A stretch of 34,800 bases of DNA. It comes from Balamuthia mandrillaris (lineage: Eukaryota; Discosea; Longamoebia; Balamuthiidae). The stretch is taken from the NCBI GenBank assembly GCA_031835245.1, contig JAVKOQ010000470.1, positions 1 to 34,800 of the forward strand. The letters are read 5' to 3'. The position numbers and the translations under genes were made by a program. Each line of letters starts with the position of its first letter. Positions within the stretch are counted from its first letter, which is position 1. Of this stretch, positions 11,136 through 20,330 are shown one piece after another. Under the pieces are notes generated by a model. The model did not search any database. It had not been told where the DNA came from and saw only the letters and a program-made list of their open reading frames with translations.

Positions 11136-11142
<7 letters not shown>
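9040..11142 (+). CDS. Cytochrome P450 monooxygenase
   Basis: Nine exons join in phase: 9040-9275, 9340-9403, 9475-9722, 9779-9953, 10049-10217, 10310-10428, 10491-10673, 10759-10878, 10975-11142, giving 493 residues. An N-terminal membrane anchor (about residues 5-28) is followed by the proline hinge LPPPYWSWPIVGE. The I-helix oxygen-binding motif is AGHET (about 292-296), ExxR is E350/R353, and the haem loop is FAAGIRSCVG with ligand Cys434. The hinge and the segment FPGSPLSKAF recall the CYP26/CYP85 clan of sterol- and retinoid-type enzymes, a tentative placement. It is expected at the ER membrane, working with a P450 reductase. The last acceptor was placed before TTTGCG because it restores GMKFAFAEM, the normal haem-loop continuation. 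Confidence 0.93.

Positions 11143-11168
<26 letters not shown>
11141..11168. repeat. (GA)n microsatellite at the P450 stop codon
   Basis: The dinucleotide run begins within the TGA stop of the P450 gene and fills the start of its 3' UTR. Confidence 0.9.
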
Positions 11169-11171
<3 letters not shown>

Positions 11172-11193
11172 TGTAACAATTAAAGATGTAGGT

Positions 11194-11199
11194 AATAAA
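11194..11199 (+). terminator. Poly(A) signal AATAAA for the P450 gene
   Basis: AATAAA 52 nt after the P450 stop and about 10 bp before the stop of the convergent thioredoxin-fold gene, so the two transcripts probably overlap at their 3' ends. Confidence 0.65.
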
Positions 11200-11209
11200 G
11201 GAAAAGCAT

Positions 11210-12140
11210 TCAACGTAGCTTTTTGTCGTTGTTGGTCTCGTTTTCTTTCTGTTCCTCTTTCTCTTCTTGTTGCTTCTGTTTTTTGTGTGCTTTTGTACCT
11301 TTGAGAGAAAGTAATTCTGTCTTTTGTTTGTCGTCTAACACCACAAACTCTTTTGCTTCTCGATCATAAATAAGAAACTCGGGAGTACCCTCCAACTTTG
11401 GGAATAACTGATTTAAAAAATCGATTTTAACAAGTTAAAAAGGAAATAAAAGAGAAAAAAGAGCAGAGAACAAATCACTTAGTGATCAAATAGCAGAAAG
11501 AGGAGAGAGGAGAGGAGAAGAGAAGGAGAACTAGAGAAACGAAAGCACGAAAAAAAGAGGAAAGCGCCAAAAAAAAAGAAGGAAAATAGAAACCTCGACA
11601 GGACAATGCACTATATCCAGGTGCGGTTTTCTCTTGTGAATAAGAGCCACTCTGTGATAGTAGGTAGGGCAGTGAACGCATCCTTTCTGTGTGACAAAAA
11701 CGATCAAATCTTTTTGCTTCTCTTCCTTCACCTTTGTTAAATCGCTTTCTTCAGCTTCTATTTGTCCCTCCTCGTTATGCTCACCAAAGTGAGTTTGGAC
11801 GATCTTATCTAGTTCTTCTTGCGTGTTTACAGATCGCACCCCATCCAACATCATTTCTTTGAAGAACAGTAAGTAAAGAAGGAAAAAGCGAAACAAAAGC
11901 AAAAAGATAAATACCTGTAGACCCCTCTAAAGATTTTTCTAGTTTAGAGACGAAAGAATCGAGGAGGGAATCATAGTCTTTGAGCTCATAGAAATGCGCA
12001 GCAGTGTCCATGAGCTTCATAGAGAGAGACCGAGAAAGAGCACTAATGTATTGAAGTCTTTTTTCTAGCTTCACTACCTTCAAACGGTTCTCATAACCTT
12101 CTTTGTCTTGTCTGAATAATGTTATGTCAAGGGGTTAACA

Positions 12141-12180
<40 letters not shown>

Positions 12181-13447
12181 CTAGAACATGAAGAACAAGA
12201 ACAAGAAAGGTACCCAGTAAGTTCACACATAAAGGAAATGGGATCGCTTCTACCGTCATAAAAGAACCCTTTCTCAAATGAACCAAACAGTTGCTGCCCT
12301 TTCTTTTTCCTTTCCGCCAACAATGAAGAGAACCGTTTTCTTTGCTCCGCAGGAGACGAAGTGGCTTTTGGAAAGAACTTGAAGTTCTCAATGTTGCTCT
12401 CTGGAAAGTATCGCGAGTCCAAAGAGTTCATCATCGGGTTCACATAGACAACAGCGACGTCTTCTCCGAACAACAACGAAAGATACTTGGCCAACCGTTT
12501 GGGAAGAGACTCTCCCACAATTACAAAAACGTCTTTGGTCTCCAATAAAGTTAAAATGTTGTTCGCCTCCTTTTCGTCATTGCCCTTATCTTTCATGTTC
12601 TTCTGTTTCGACTTCTTCTTGTCGGTGGCGAGATGTTTTTCTGTTGTTGGAGATGGCGAATTGTTCTTGAGTTGGTTGGGTGATGGTGGCTTTTGAAGCG
12701 GTCGAAGTTTTGCTTCTCGCTGTTGCAAAAATGTATGCAATTGCTCTGCGTTGATTTGGATCAGTGGATCATCCTCTTGGATGATCTCCTCTTCTTCCAA
12801 CTCCTGAGAAATGTGGTGCGGGGTCTGTATACGATAAGAGGTAAGAAAATGTTGCTTGAAGCATAAAGAAAGTCAAGAGACAAGAGAAGTTTTTTTCAAA
12901 AAAAAAAAAAGAGAGAATGAGAACTAACCAATTTTCCGCTCTTTGCGTCTTCCAAAAACTTCAGAATGTCGTCTTCATCGATGTGACCGTCCGTTGATGG
13001 AAGAATGTATCTCTCCAATTGGTGAGTCTGCCAGTAAACAACACAGTTGTTTTCTTTATTATTATTGCTATTTTGGTGTTTTGAAGAGAGAGAGAAAGAG
13101 AGACAGAGAGACAGAGAGAGGAGATAGAACGAATGACGACAAAAACCTTCGGATCTTCCACGAAGAGCATGTATCTCACATCAGAAGCAGGCTCATGGCC
13201 GTCTATTTTGAGGTGCATCCCTGAGTGAAGAAAACGAGGTTTGATGCCATGCTTGCTGGCCAACGTGCTTTCGAGTTCTGGAGAGAGGTCCTGAACAAGG
13301 ACCAAACAAAAACCTAGGTTAACTTCTGCTTCGCTCTTTCAATTCTCTTCTCTTCTTTATCTCTTTTTCTTCTTCATTCTTTCCTTCTATGTTGGATGGT
13401 TCAAAGTGTGACAAGAGAAGAGAAGATAACAATAGAAAAACAGAGAG

Positions 13448-13482
<35 letters not shown>

Positions 13483-13916
13483 TAACCTCTTCGTTAAAGA
13501 CAAGAAGAAAAGTGGCCGGTGGGTCAACATAAATGGGTTCGTCCTTTTCCGTTTGCTCTTCTGCTTTCGTGGATGTCCCTTGCTCTTCCTCTGACGACGA
13601 TGAGGCAGGGGGTTCATCCGCGTGGGCAGTGTTATGAAAATGCCAGTAGGCTGCCCCACTTGCAGTCAGTGCTGTGGCCTGTAGGAACGAAGTTGTTGTT
13701 CGTGAGAGAGAAGAGGAGAGACGAAGAGAAGACGGCAGAGAACCAAAGAACAAGGAAAGAGAGAGGAGAGTGAGAGAGGAGCGTGTGTGAGTGAGAGAAG
13801 GGACAGGAGAGAGAAGAGGGAGAGGGGGAGAGAGAGCGTACAGTTAAGAGTGTAGAAGGAGCCCAGCGTAGCGGCAGTTCACGGGCAGACGATCGCAGAG
13901 GAGGACCGGTCCACAT
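11210..13916 (-). CDS. Mitochondrial thioredoxin-fold (PDI-like) protein with CVHC motif
   Basis: Eight exons: 13916-13842, 13678-13487, 13290-13147, 13027-12929, 12824-12214, 12111-11915, 11856-11594, 11407-11210, about 592 residues. The N-terminus is an Arg/Ser/Leu-rich mitochondrial presequence. Residues about 80-170 look like a thioredoxin-fold unit without active cysteines, ending in the typical ILKFLEDAKSGKL helix. A second degenerate unit (VFVIVGESLP, VAVVYVNP, FFYDGRSDP) follows a charged linker. A helical segment leads to a final thioredoxin domain with active site CVHC (499-502) and the cis-Pro strand EGTPEFLIY. The tail is Lys/Glu-rich. Role, by fold: thiol-disulfide exchange or chaperoning in the mitochondrion (inference). 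The first exon is uncertain: a Met at 13753, in frame with exon 2, would give another good presequence. It is convergent with the P450, 67 bp between stops. Confidence 0.78.
12142..12179. repeat. (GA)n microsatellite in intron
   Basis: CT-rich on the coding strand of the thioredoxin-fold gene, filling the intron after the second domain. Confidence 0.9.
13452..13480. repeat. (GA)n microsatellite in intron
   Basis: CT run on the coding strand just inside the 5' splice site of the intron following the presequence exon of the thioredoxin-fold gene. Confidence 0.9.
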
Positions 13917-14456
13917 CGACCGCCTTTTTGTGTCACATAAAGCGAAAACAATCAGCAAACAAAAAAATCAAATCAAAAATGCAAGAGAGTGAAGTATAAC
14001 ATCGAGAGGGGTAGAGAGGGAGAGAGACGGGGCAAAAGAGGAGAAGAGAGAAGAGAAGAGGTGAGAAGAAAGAGGAGTGAGGGGAGAAGAGCTTAAAAAC
14101 CAAGAAGACGGAGGGGGTCGACGTCGTGGAAGGAAGCTAAAAAGTGGCGTGTGGTTGCCTCTGCTCGCCCATGAGGAGGAGGAGGGCGCAGTGTGACTTC
14201 CACCAAGCGAGCTTCCGGCGGGACGGAAGGCTCTCGGAAGTCGTCCTGGCGGCTGCGAAATCCTTCTCATCTCTCTTCTCATTTTTTTTCTAGTTTATAT
14301 TGACACTGAGATTCACCCTAATAGAATCAACACACCTATTAGATTTTACTCCTATCGTTATTTCGTCGACAAAAATTAAATTATCGCACTCCGAGTTCGA
14401 TAATTGTTGGATTGCTTTGTCGACAAAAACGACGAGCGAGAAAAGAAAAGAAAAAG
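13917..14456. promoter_or_regulatory. Divergent intergenic region between two mitochondrial-protein genes
   Basis: The 540-bp spacer is shared by the thioredoxin-fold gene (-) and the TPR gene (+). Its left part is purine-rich on the plus strand. A GC-richer island at about 14100-14270 has short Arg-rich open frames on both strands without recognisable domains. The right part is AT-rich and carries two copies of GTCGACAAAAA (14368-14378 and 14420-14430). Confidence 0.5.
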
Positions 14457-16099
14457 ATGCGCGTCGCTACGAGGACGTCGCGACGAGGCTTTCTCCTGTG
14501 CCGGACGAAATCGCTCCCACGGCCGGTGTCTCTCTCTTCCTCCTCCTCTTTCTCTCTTGTTTTTCAAACGCACACTCGAACGGCACCGCTTCTTCTTTCT
14601 TCTTCTTTTTATTCGACCACCGCTACTACTACTCGATTTCAATGGAAATCTTTGTCGAGGCCAGCTCCTTCGCTCCATCCCCGTCGGCCAAACATCATCC
14701 CTCTCTTTCCCCCTTTTCAAAGCGGCAGCGGGGCCACTTCCTTATTCACAACAGCTTCTTGCAACTACTCTTCCGCTTCTCGTTTTTCCACGGAGGAGGA
14801 GGACGTCCCAGAGGCAGAGCTGAGCGTTCCTCCTTCAGAGGAGACGCCCTCTCCACCGCCATCGCAGTCGGAGGTGAGCGACCCTCAGGAGCAAGCGGCG
14901 ATGCTGCTCTGGGAGGAAGGCAAAGCGGAGGAAGCCATAGCCAAAATGGAGGAGTGCGCCCGCTCTCGCCCCAGTGATTCTCTTAAGCTTGGTATTCATT
15001 CTCTCCTCTCTCATCCTCTTCTCTTTTCTCCACTTCTCTCGTTCGCTTCTTTCGTTCTATCTTCTCTTCACCTTCCTCGATTCTTCTCTTTCTCTCTTCC
15101 TCCTTCCTCATGTCTCTTCTCTTCCTCCTCCTTCTTCCCTAACATTACGCGTACCAACACACAAAAAACCTATTCGCAGAGAAGTTAGCAGACATGCACC
15201 TGGCTACCGGCAACTACAATACAGCCATCGACCTCTACCAACGCTGCCGGTCGATGGTTGAAGCCCAGCAACAAAGCGACACTGTATTGCAACAATCATC
15301 CCCGTCGTCGGACACCACTCTGATGTCCATTCCTAAGCGATGCAGTCTGTTGGTGGTGAAGCAAGGCGAATGTGAGGAGCGCAGCGGCCATGCGGAGTCC
15401 GCTAGACGGCATTACAAGGACGCCCTTGAGCTTTGGAATGATTGCTCTGCCGCCCACCAAAGGTTTGTTTTTTAGGCTCTTTTCGCTTTCTTTTGTTTGG
15501 CTTTACTTGTCTTTAGAACAGAAGAAAGATGATGAGGAGAGGTAGAACACAGAGAGAAGACTTCACATTGTTTTGCATCTTTGTTTCGCTTTTAACAAAT
15601 AATATACCATATAGGTTAGGCTTCATGCATTTAGATAATGGGGAAGCAGAAGAAGCCGAGAAACACTTTACGGAGGGAGTGGCAGCATTGCAACGGACTG
15701 TCGGAAGCAAACCCGACAAAGGGGACCAATGGGTGGCCGCCGAGCTGATGTACGGCAGAGGCAAGGCCCGCATGGCCCAGGCAAGATGGAATGATGCCAC
15801 TGATGACTTTGAGAAGAGCATCGCTCTCTCTGGGGTGGAGTATGCCCCTTCGATGAGTGCCAAAGGCGACTGTTTGCTGCGGATGAGTATGTTTACTTTC
15901 TTTTTCTTTTCTTTTCTCTTCTCTTCTAATCGTCTGATATTCTAAAGAGCGATATGCGGAGGCGATAGCTGCTTATTCTTTATTTTACGAGAAGTATCCA
16001 GACTACTACGAACGCTTTTCGGCTGACACTATAGAACGTACTTTATTCCTCTTCCTTTTATCTTTATCTCTCCTCCTCTTTCTATCTTTTTCTCTTCAC

Positions 16100-16130
<31 letters not shown>

Positions 16131-16504
16131 ATTCTCTATTTTCCCCAACAGAGCTTCAACACTCCCCAATTTTTTATGATACCGTTTTGAAACGTGCAAC
16201 GGCCTACATCGAATTGGGGGATACGGATATGGCCCTCCTGGACCTCGCCACAGTCATAACGGCCGCCGACGATTCCCCAAGGCACCGCGCCCTGGCGCTC
16301 TACTACAGGGCCAAGTGCCAGCAGAGACAGGGGGAGTGGTGGGGAGTTATCCACGATACCTCCAACGCGCTGAAGACCGATCCCTCGCTCTTCCAGTGTT
16401 ATTGGGACAGAGCCATCGCCTTTGAGGCCTTGGGAGAGGAGGATCGCGCCAAGGAGGATCGCGCACGTTTCGAGCTGGCGCAAAGGGAGAAACGGTTCCA
16501 TTAG
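14457..16504 (+). CDS. Mitochondrial tetratricopeptide-repeat protein
   Basis: Five exons (14457-14991, 15180-15462, 15615-15886, 15948-16037, 16152-16504) join in phase to 510 residues. The first 110 or so residues are rich in Arg, Ser, Thr and aromatic residues with almost no acids, as in a long mitochondrial targeting sequence. From about residue 145 there are some six to seven TPR motifs, for example ADMHLATGNYNTAIDLYQRC, GRGKARMAQARWNDATDDFE, YAEAIAAYSLFYEKYP and YYRAKCQQRQGEW. TPR arrays are binding scaffolds; no catalytic domain is visible and the partner is unknown. The start is the Met after the AAAAAG context at 14457; an upstream in-frame start at 14412 is not Met. It is divergent from the thioredoxin-fold gene. 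Confidence 0.85.
16105..16130. repeat. (TC)n microsatellite in last TPR intron
   Basis: CT run on the coding strand upstream of the acceptor CCCAACAG. Confidence 0.9.
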
Positions 16505-16779
16505 GCGGGGCTAGACTTGAGAGAGGAGAGGAGAGAGGTGGAAATTTCATTTGTGGAACTCCGCTTGATTATGATTGGATGTCATTAACTTTTAAGGAGC
16601 CAATCCGAAACGCCGCGCGCGTCGCTTCAGCACAGTACGTGGACAACTTTGTCTCGCGCTTTTATTTATTAAACTTTTAAGAAATAGGAATTTTAACGAG
16701 GTGAACCAAAGAAAGGAAAAGAAGAGGAAGAAAACAGAAAAAAGGGGGGAGAAGCGAAGCGAAGAGCAGAGATAGAGAG

Positions 16780-18064
16780 ATGCCGCCTTCCGGCAGGATG
16801 CAGAGAACCTCGGGTTGGGGTCTCTGCTTCGTTTTGTTGTGTCTGGCGGCCCTGGTGTCCGCCTCTCCCTCTCCATCCTTCGAGGTGACGGACCCTTTCG
16901 GCCCGCACCGTGAAGGTGTGGAGCAAGACCTTTTCACCGTCCACTTCAAGCATATGCACAAAGATGACTCCTTGCATGCTCATGAGGCGCAAGGCTTTCA
17001 GTTCACCGTGAATCAAATCATGCGGCCCTCTTGGTATCTCCAGAGGAAGGGAGAGGAGACGGCGGTTCCATGCGAGAGGGATAGCGGGAAGTTTTGGGAA
17101 TGCGTTTTGGGAAAGGACACCATTCAAGAACTAAGTAACAACGACATAGTGGTCGTCAGAGGTTCGTTCTCACTTTGGACCTCACTCTCTCCTCTTTGTT
17201 TCTCTGCTTTTGCTTCCTTTTCGCTTTTCTGCAAAGAGATATGACTGAGATGTGAAAACAAAAGGAAAACTTGTTAAAAAAATCACCACTGGCTCTCGAC
17301 TTGTCCGTAAGGACGTTATTGGCTTGCCTGCTGAAGGTACACGCCCATCATAAGTTCCTCTTTTAGTCGTTGTTTTTGCGAAGGAAAAAGAGTCTAAAAG
17401 CTCCATCATCGCTTGTCACAGATTTTCCTGAGGTTAAACCGGTCGTCCTGATGGCATGTACGTGTCTCTCCTTTTCTTCTGTTCTGTTCTTTCTTGCTGC
17501 TCCAATTTTGCCATTCCTATTCTTTGATCAAGATGCTTCGTCGTTCTACTCCCCTCTCTTTCCTCTATTTTTTTCAATTTCAACGTCTTCGAGCTGTCTT
17601 TGTGGAGTTATTCATCACGCTGCACTCTCGCCCTCGCCTACTGATTGACTCCTTTTCTACCAAAATGCACTACAGTGCCCTTCGAGGAAGAACCTGAACT
17701 TCCGCTAGCCCCACAAGACGAACCCATTCCCGAGCGGAAGAATGAAGCGAAGACTGTAGCTGCACCAGCAGTGGCTACCCACCCTCTTCCTCAAAAGCAG
17801 AAGATACAGTATACCCAAACCGCATCGTCGCCAAAGCTTGCCACAAAGAAAACAACCTCCACCAAGCAGCAATCAAATCGCCACCACTTGCAGAGCGCTT
17901 CAAGTGTGGCGAGCGCGGCCATAGAGGCGGCGAAAGAGTTGGGAGGAAAAGGGTTCACGCCCACCGTCTCCAGGTCGGTGCGAGGAGTTGCGGCGCGTCA
18001 GGAAGAGGAGAACGCTGATATCGTTATTACCTACAACTTGGCTGACCTTTTGCCTACCTGCTAA
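16780..18064 (+). CDS. Secretory-pathway protein of unknown family
   Basis: Four exons (16780-17161, 17265-17336, 17422-17457, 17676-18064) join in phase to about 292 residues. A signal peptide is clear at residues 10-29 (GLCFVLLCLAALVSASPSP). Residues 30-170 form a compact region with His-rich strands (VHFKHMHKDD) and two cysteines, possibly a beta-sandwich; I do not recognise the family. The last 130 residues are Pro, Thr, Lys and Gln-rich and look disordered, with a short helical stretch near 230-250. No second membrane segment or ER-retention signal is seen. Two of the internal exons are only 72 and 36 nt, so the splicing model is less certain than for the neighbours. Confidence 0.65.
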
Positions 18065-18338
18065 ATACATACTCGCACTAAACTTTCGTGTTGGATCAAA
18101 AACAAAAACAAAAAAAAAACACGAAACGAGTGGCGCGCAAATAGTTTTGGGCGTTGTGGATGCTCCTAACTCAGTGCACTTATCCGTGGGACACTGCCAG
18201 CACAAGGTTTTTGTTGGGGTGGTCGCTTCTCCCTTTCCCCCGCTTTTCCGTACATTATCTATTAGTAGTCCAGTGGAAAAATACAAGACCTCTAACTTGC
18301 GGCAGGACAGGTATCACCTGGCGTGTGGCACACAAGAT

Positions 18339-18354
18339 AGAGTAGACAAAACCA
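18339..18354 (+). repeat. 16-bp direct repeat, left copy, flanking U1
   Basis: AGAGTAGACAAAACCA occurs here and, identically, at 18773-18788, bracketing the U1 gene and its promoter. Confidence 0.9.
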
Positions 18355-18505
18355 CGTAACTGGGACAAAGGGGGAAACTTTTACCTTTTGCCTGTTTGAT
18401 CGATCTATGCCATGTCAGCAGTTTAACTGAGGGTCCGTAAGATCATTTAAAAATTTTTTTCGAAATGACTTTTCCATCCCATAATAAATTACAGAACCAA
18501 CGTAG

Positions 18506-18512
18506 TATAAAT
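18506..18512 (+). promoter_or_regulatory. TATA-like element of the U1 snRNA gene
   Basis: TATAAAT at -32 to -26 relative to the first U1 nucleotide. A snRNA-type proximal element probably lies further upstream around 18460-18490 but cannot be defined by eye. Confidence 0.6.
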
Positions 18513-18537
18513 GCCTTATTCGAACATCCCTCAAATC

Positions 18538-18704
18538 ATACTTACCTGGCTGGGAGTTGCTGCGATCACTTAGGCGGTGCTCTTCGTGAATCCGCGCTAC
18601 CATTGCACTTAGGTAGATGTGGGTTTGCGGACCAACACTCCAAAGTGGGTGTCTGGACAGCATAATTTGTGATAGCGCTGGGGGTGTGCTAGTCGCCCCC
18701 CGGC
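18538..18704 (+). ncRNA. U1: U1 spliceosomal snRNA
   Basis: The 167-nt RNA begins with the diagnostic ATACTTACCTGGC, which pairs with 5' splice sites. Stem-loop I closes on GAUCACUUAG, the U1-70K loop. Stem-loop II is CUACC-AUUGCACUUA-GGUAG, carrying the U1A-binding AUUGCAC. Stem-loop III (ACACUC/GUGGGUGU) follows, then a Sm site AAUUUGUGA almost identical to the vertebrate one, and a GC-rich terminal stem-loop IV (GCUGGGGG/CCCCCCGGC). The order and length match U1 (164 nt in human). All functional parts look intact, so this is likely an expressed gene. It defines intron 5' ends by base pairing and starts spliceosome assembly; most introns here begin GTATG, GTACG or GTAAG, compatible with this 5' arm. 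Confidence 0.97.
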
Positions 18705-18772
18705 ATTTTCTTTAAACAAAAAAACAAAATCATTCGAAGTGGCCAAATTCTGTTCCGCGAAAGGAGCAAGCA

Positions 18773-18788
18773 AGAGTAGACAAAACCA
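18773..18788 (+). repeat. 16-bp direct repeat, right copy, flanking U1
   Basis: Second exact copy of AGAGTAGACAAAACCA, 434 bp from the first and 69 bp beyond the end of U1. It runs into a segment that resembles part of the acetate kinase relic. Confidence 0.9.
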
Positions 18789-18826
18789 AAAGGAAACACG
18801 TCATGCTATTCCCTTTGTCCTTCAAA
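18781..18826 (-). repeat. Segment similar to the 5' end of the acetate kinase relic
   Basis: Read on the minus strand it matches 21359-21314 over about 45 bp with few differences, including the exact shared core AGCATGACGTGTTT. It is non-coding here, between U1 and the 3' end of the TRIC-like gene. Confidence 0.75.
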
Positions 18827-18982
18827 GCACGTTGTTGAGTTTGGTTCTTTTTTTAAAAAAAAACTAAGTGGTTATACTTTGTCCTGGTGGTGGCGGTATG
18901 AATGGAACGCGCTCGCTCATTTGCTTTGTCGTCTTTCTTCCTTGGATTTGCCGACTGGGAATGATGGTGACGATATTTTCTC

Positions 18983-20238
18983 TTATTGTTTTTTCGGTTT
19001 ATCTGTCGAGCTGCTGCTGCCTTTCTTGTTGTTATTGTTGGTGTTGTTACTGATAATGTTAGCGGGATGACGATAGTTGCTCTCCATCTTGAGCAGAATG
19101 GCCTCGAGTGGTGTGAAGGGGTCGAGCGTCAAGCCGTAATAGTCCAAGAAGCACCAAACGATGAGCACCACGCCCAGCACCACCTCCGAGTACCACTTGG
19201 CATGCTGCTGGATGGCCTCCAGGCTCAGTATCATGTCGAGAGGCATTCCGGACGGCATGTAGGCCATCACCATCTTCTCAGCTAAACCGTGCTGCAAAGC
19301 GTATACCAAAGCGCTGCTTAGCAGTGATACCTTCGCCGCACTTCCGCCAACACCAGCATTGAATGGCAAGACGGGAAAGAGAAAGTCAAAAAAGAGAAGG
19401 AGGAAAGAAAAGAACGAAACAACAAGAAAGGGAGGAAGGGAGGAAGAACGAAAGACAGAAAGAAACGACAAGAAACAAAGAAAGTTGTACACTAAACAGC
19501 TGGAGGTCTTTGGATAGCTGAAAGCTTTGCCCTCCAGTTGATGGAGTACCGCTCCACCGCAGCCTTGCGAAGAGTAGGTGAAACATTAGCGTGAAGAAAA
19601 GCAAGCAAGAAATGGAAGCGAGGAGGATTTGGGACCAACCGCCAAGGGTGCCAGCCACAAGGGCTGCCATCACGGAAGGGTACGCTCGAGTGCCTACTTC
19701 CACGGCCCATAGAATGGACCTCACCCACATCACAGAGCTCAACAACAGCAACACATGCTGCGCCACTTTTGTCTCCAACAACCGCCGCAGGGGACCCACC
19801 TGAAAGATTAAGATCCTGTTGGAGAAAAGTAAACAAAAAACGTAGCACCACTGGATCGGATTCTTTCAGAAGCACAAACCAGCCAAGAATGGCCAGAGGA
19901 AGCCCGTTGTTGGCAGTTACCCAGGCAGGAGGACTCTGCAGAACGAAGAGAGAGACCATCGTGGAGCCAGCAAAGGTGAACAGGGCGGTGGAGATCATGC
20001 TGTAGGCGAGCAGGCCCGCTGCCTCCCTGCTGAGGGGTGCGTAGCCGCTGGCGGAGGGGGACAAGTACGAAAGGCGCCGCCGGCGCAGGCAGACGTCGAT
20101 GATCCACGCCACGTCAAAGATCAGATCGGGAGAGACCACCAGAAACCAGTGAAACCAGAAGAGCATCCACGATGCCCCTTCCTCATTGGCAGCAGCAATA
20201 CTTCTGCTGCCCCCACTTCCAACCGGAACTGCTTCCAT
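18983..20238 (-). CDS. TRIC-like intracellular cation channel (TMEM38 type)
   Basis: Three exons (20238-19849, 19799-19491, 19330-18983) join in phase to about 348 residues with six to seven hydrophobic segments. Several positions fit the TRIC family: the first helix after PDLIFDVAWIID, the SREAAGLLAYSMISTALF segment, LPLAILGWFVLL, the central VAQHVLLLLSSVMWVRSI helix, a Gly-containing helix near 180, and KVSLLSSALVYALQHG-like sequence (partly removed if the chosen acceptor is right) before the last helices. TRIC channels are trimeric K+ channels of ER/SR membranes that balance charge during calcium release. The C-terminus is Asn/Lys/Ser-rich and cytosolic by analogy. The first intron is only 49 nt. 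Assignment rests on pattern, not an alignment; another polytopic family remains possible. Confidence 0.65.
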
Positions 20239-20330
20239 CGTAGCTTTCTTTCTTTTTCTTCTTGAGCGTAAAGGTGTTTCCTCTGTCTTTCTTTTTGAAA
20301 AGGTGGCTTTGTTTTACTAATCCTTTATTA

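Larger units (their letters stand above)
18065..18537. other. Intergenic region upstream of U1
   Basis: No coding region was recognised. It holds the 3' end of the secreted-protein gene, one copy of a 16-bp direct repeat (18339-18354) and the U1 promoter. Confidence 0.6.

Noticed and set aside
13968-14282. Arg/Pro/Ser-rich 104-codon open frame in the divergent spacer
   Set aside because: Low complexity and no domain; the GC-richer island is open on both strands.
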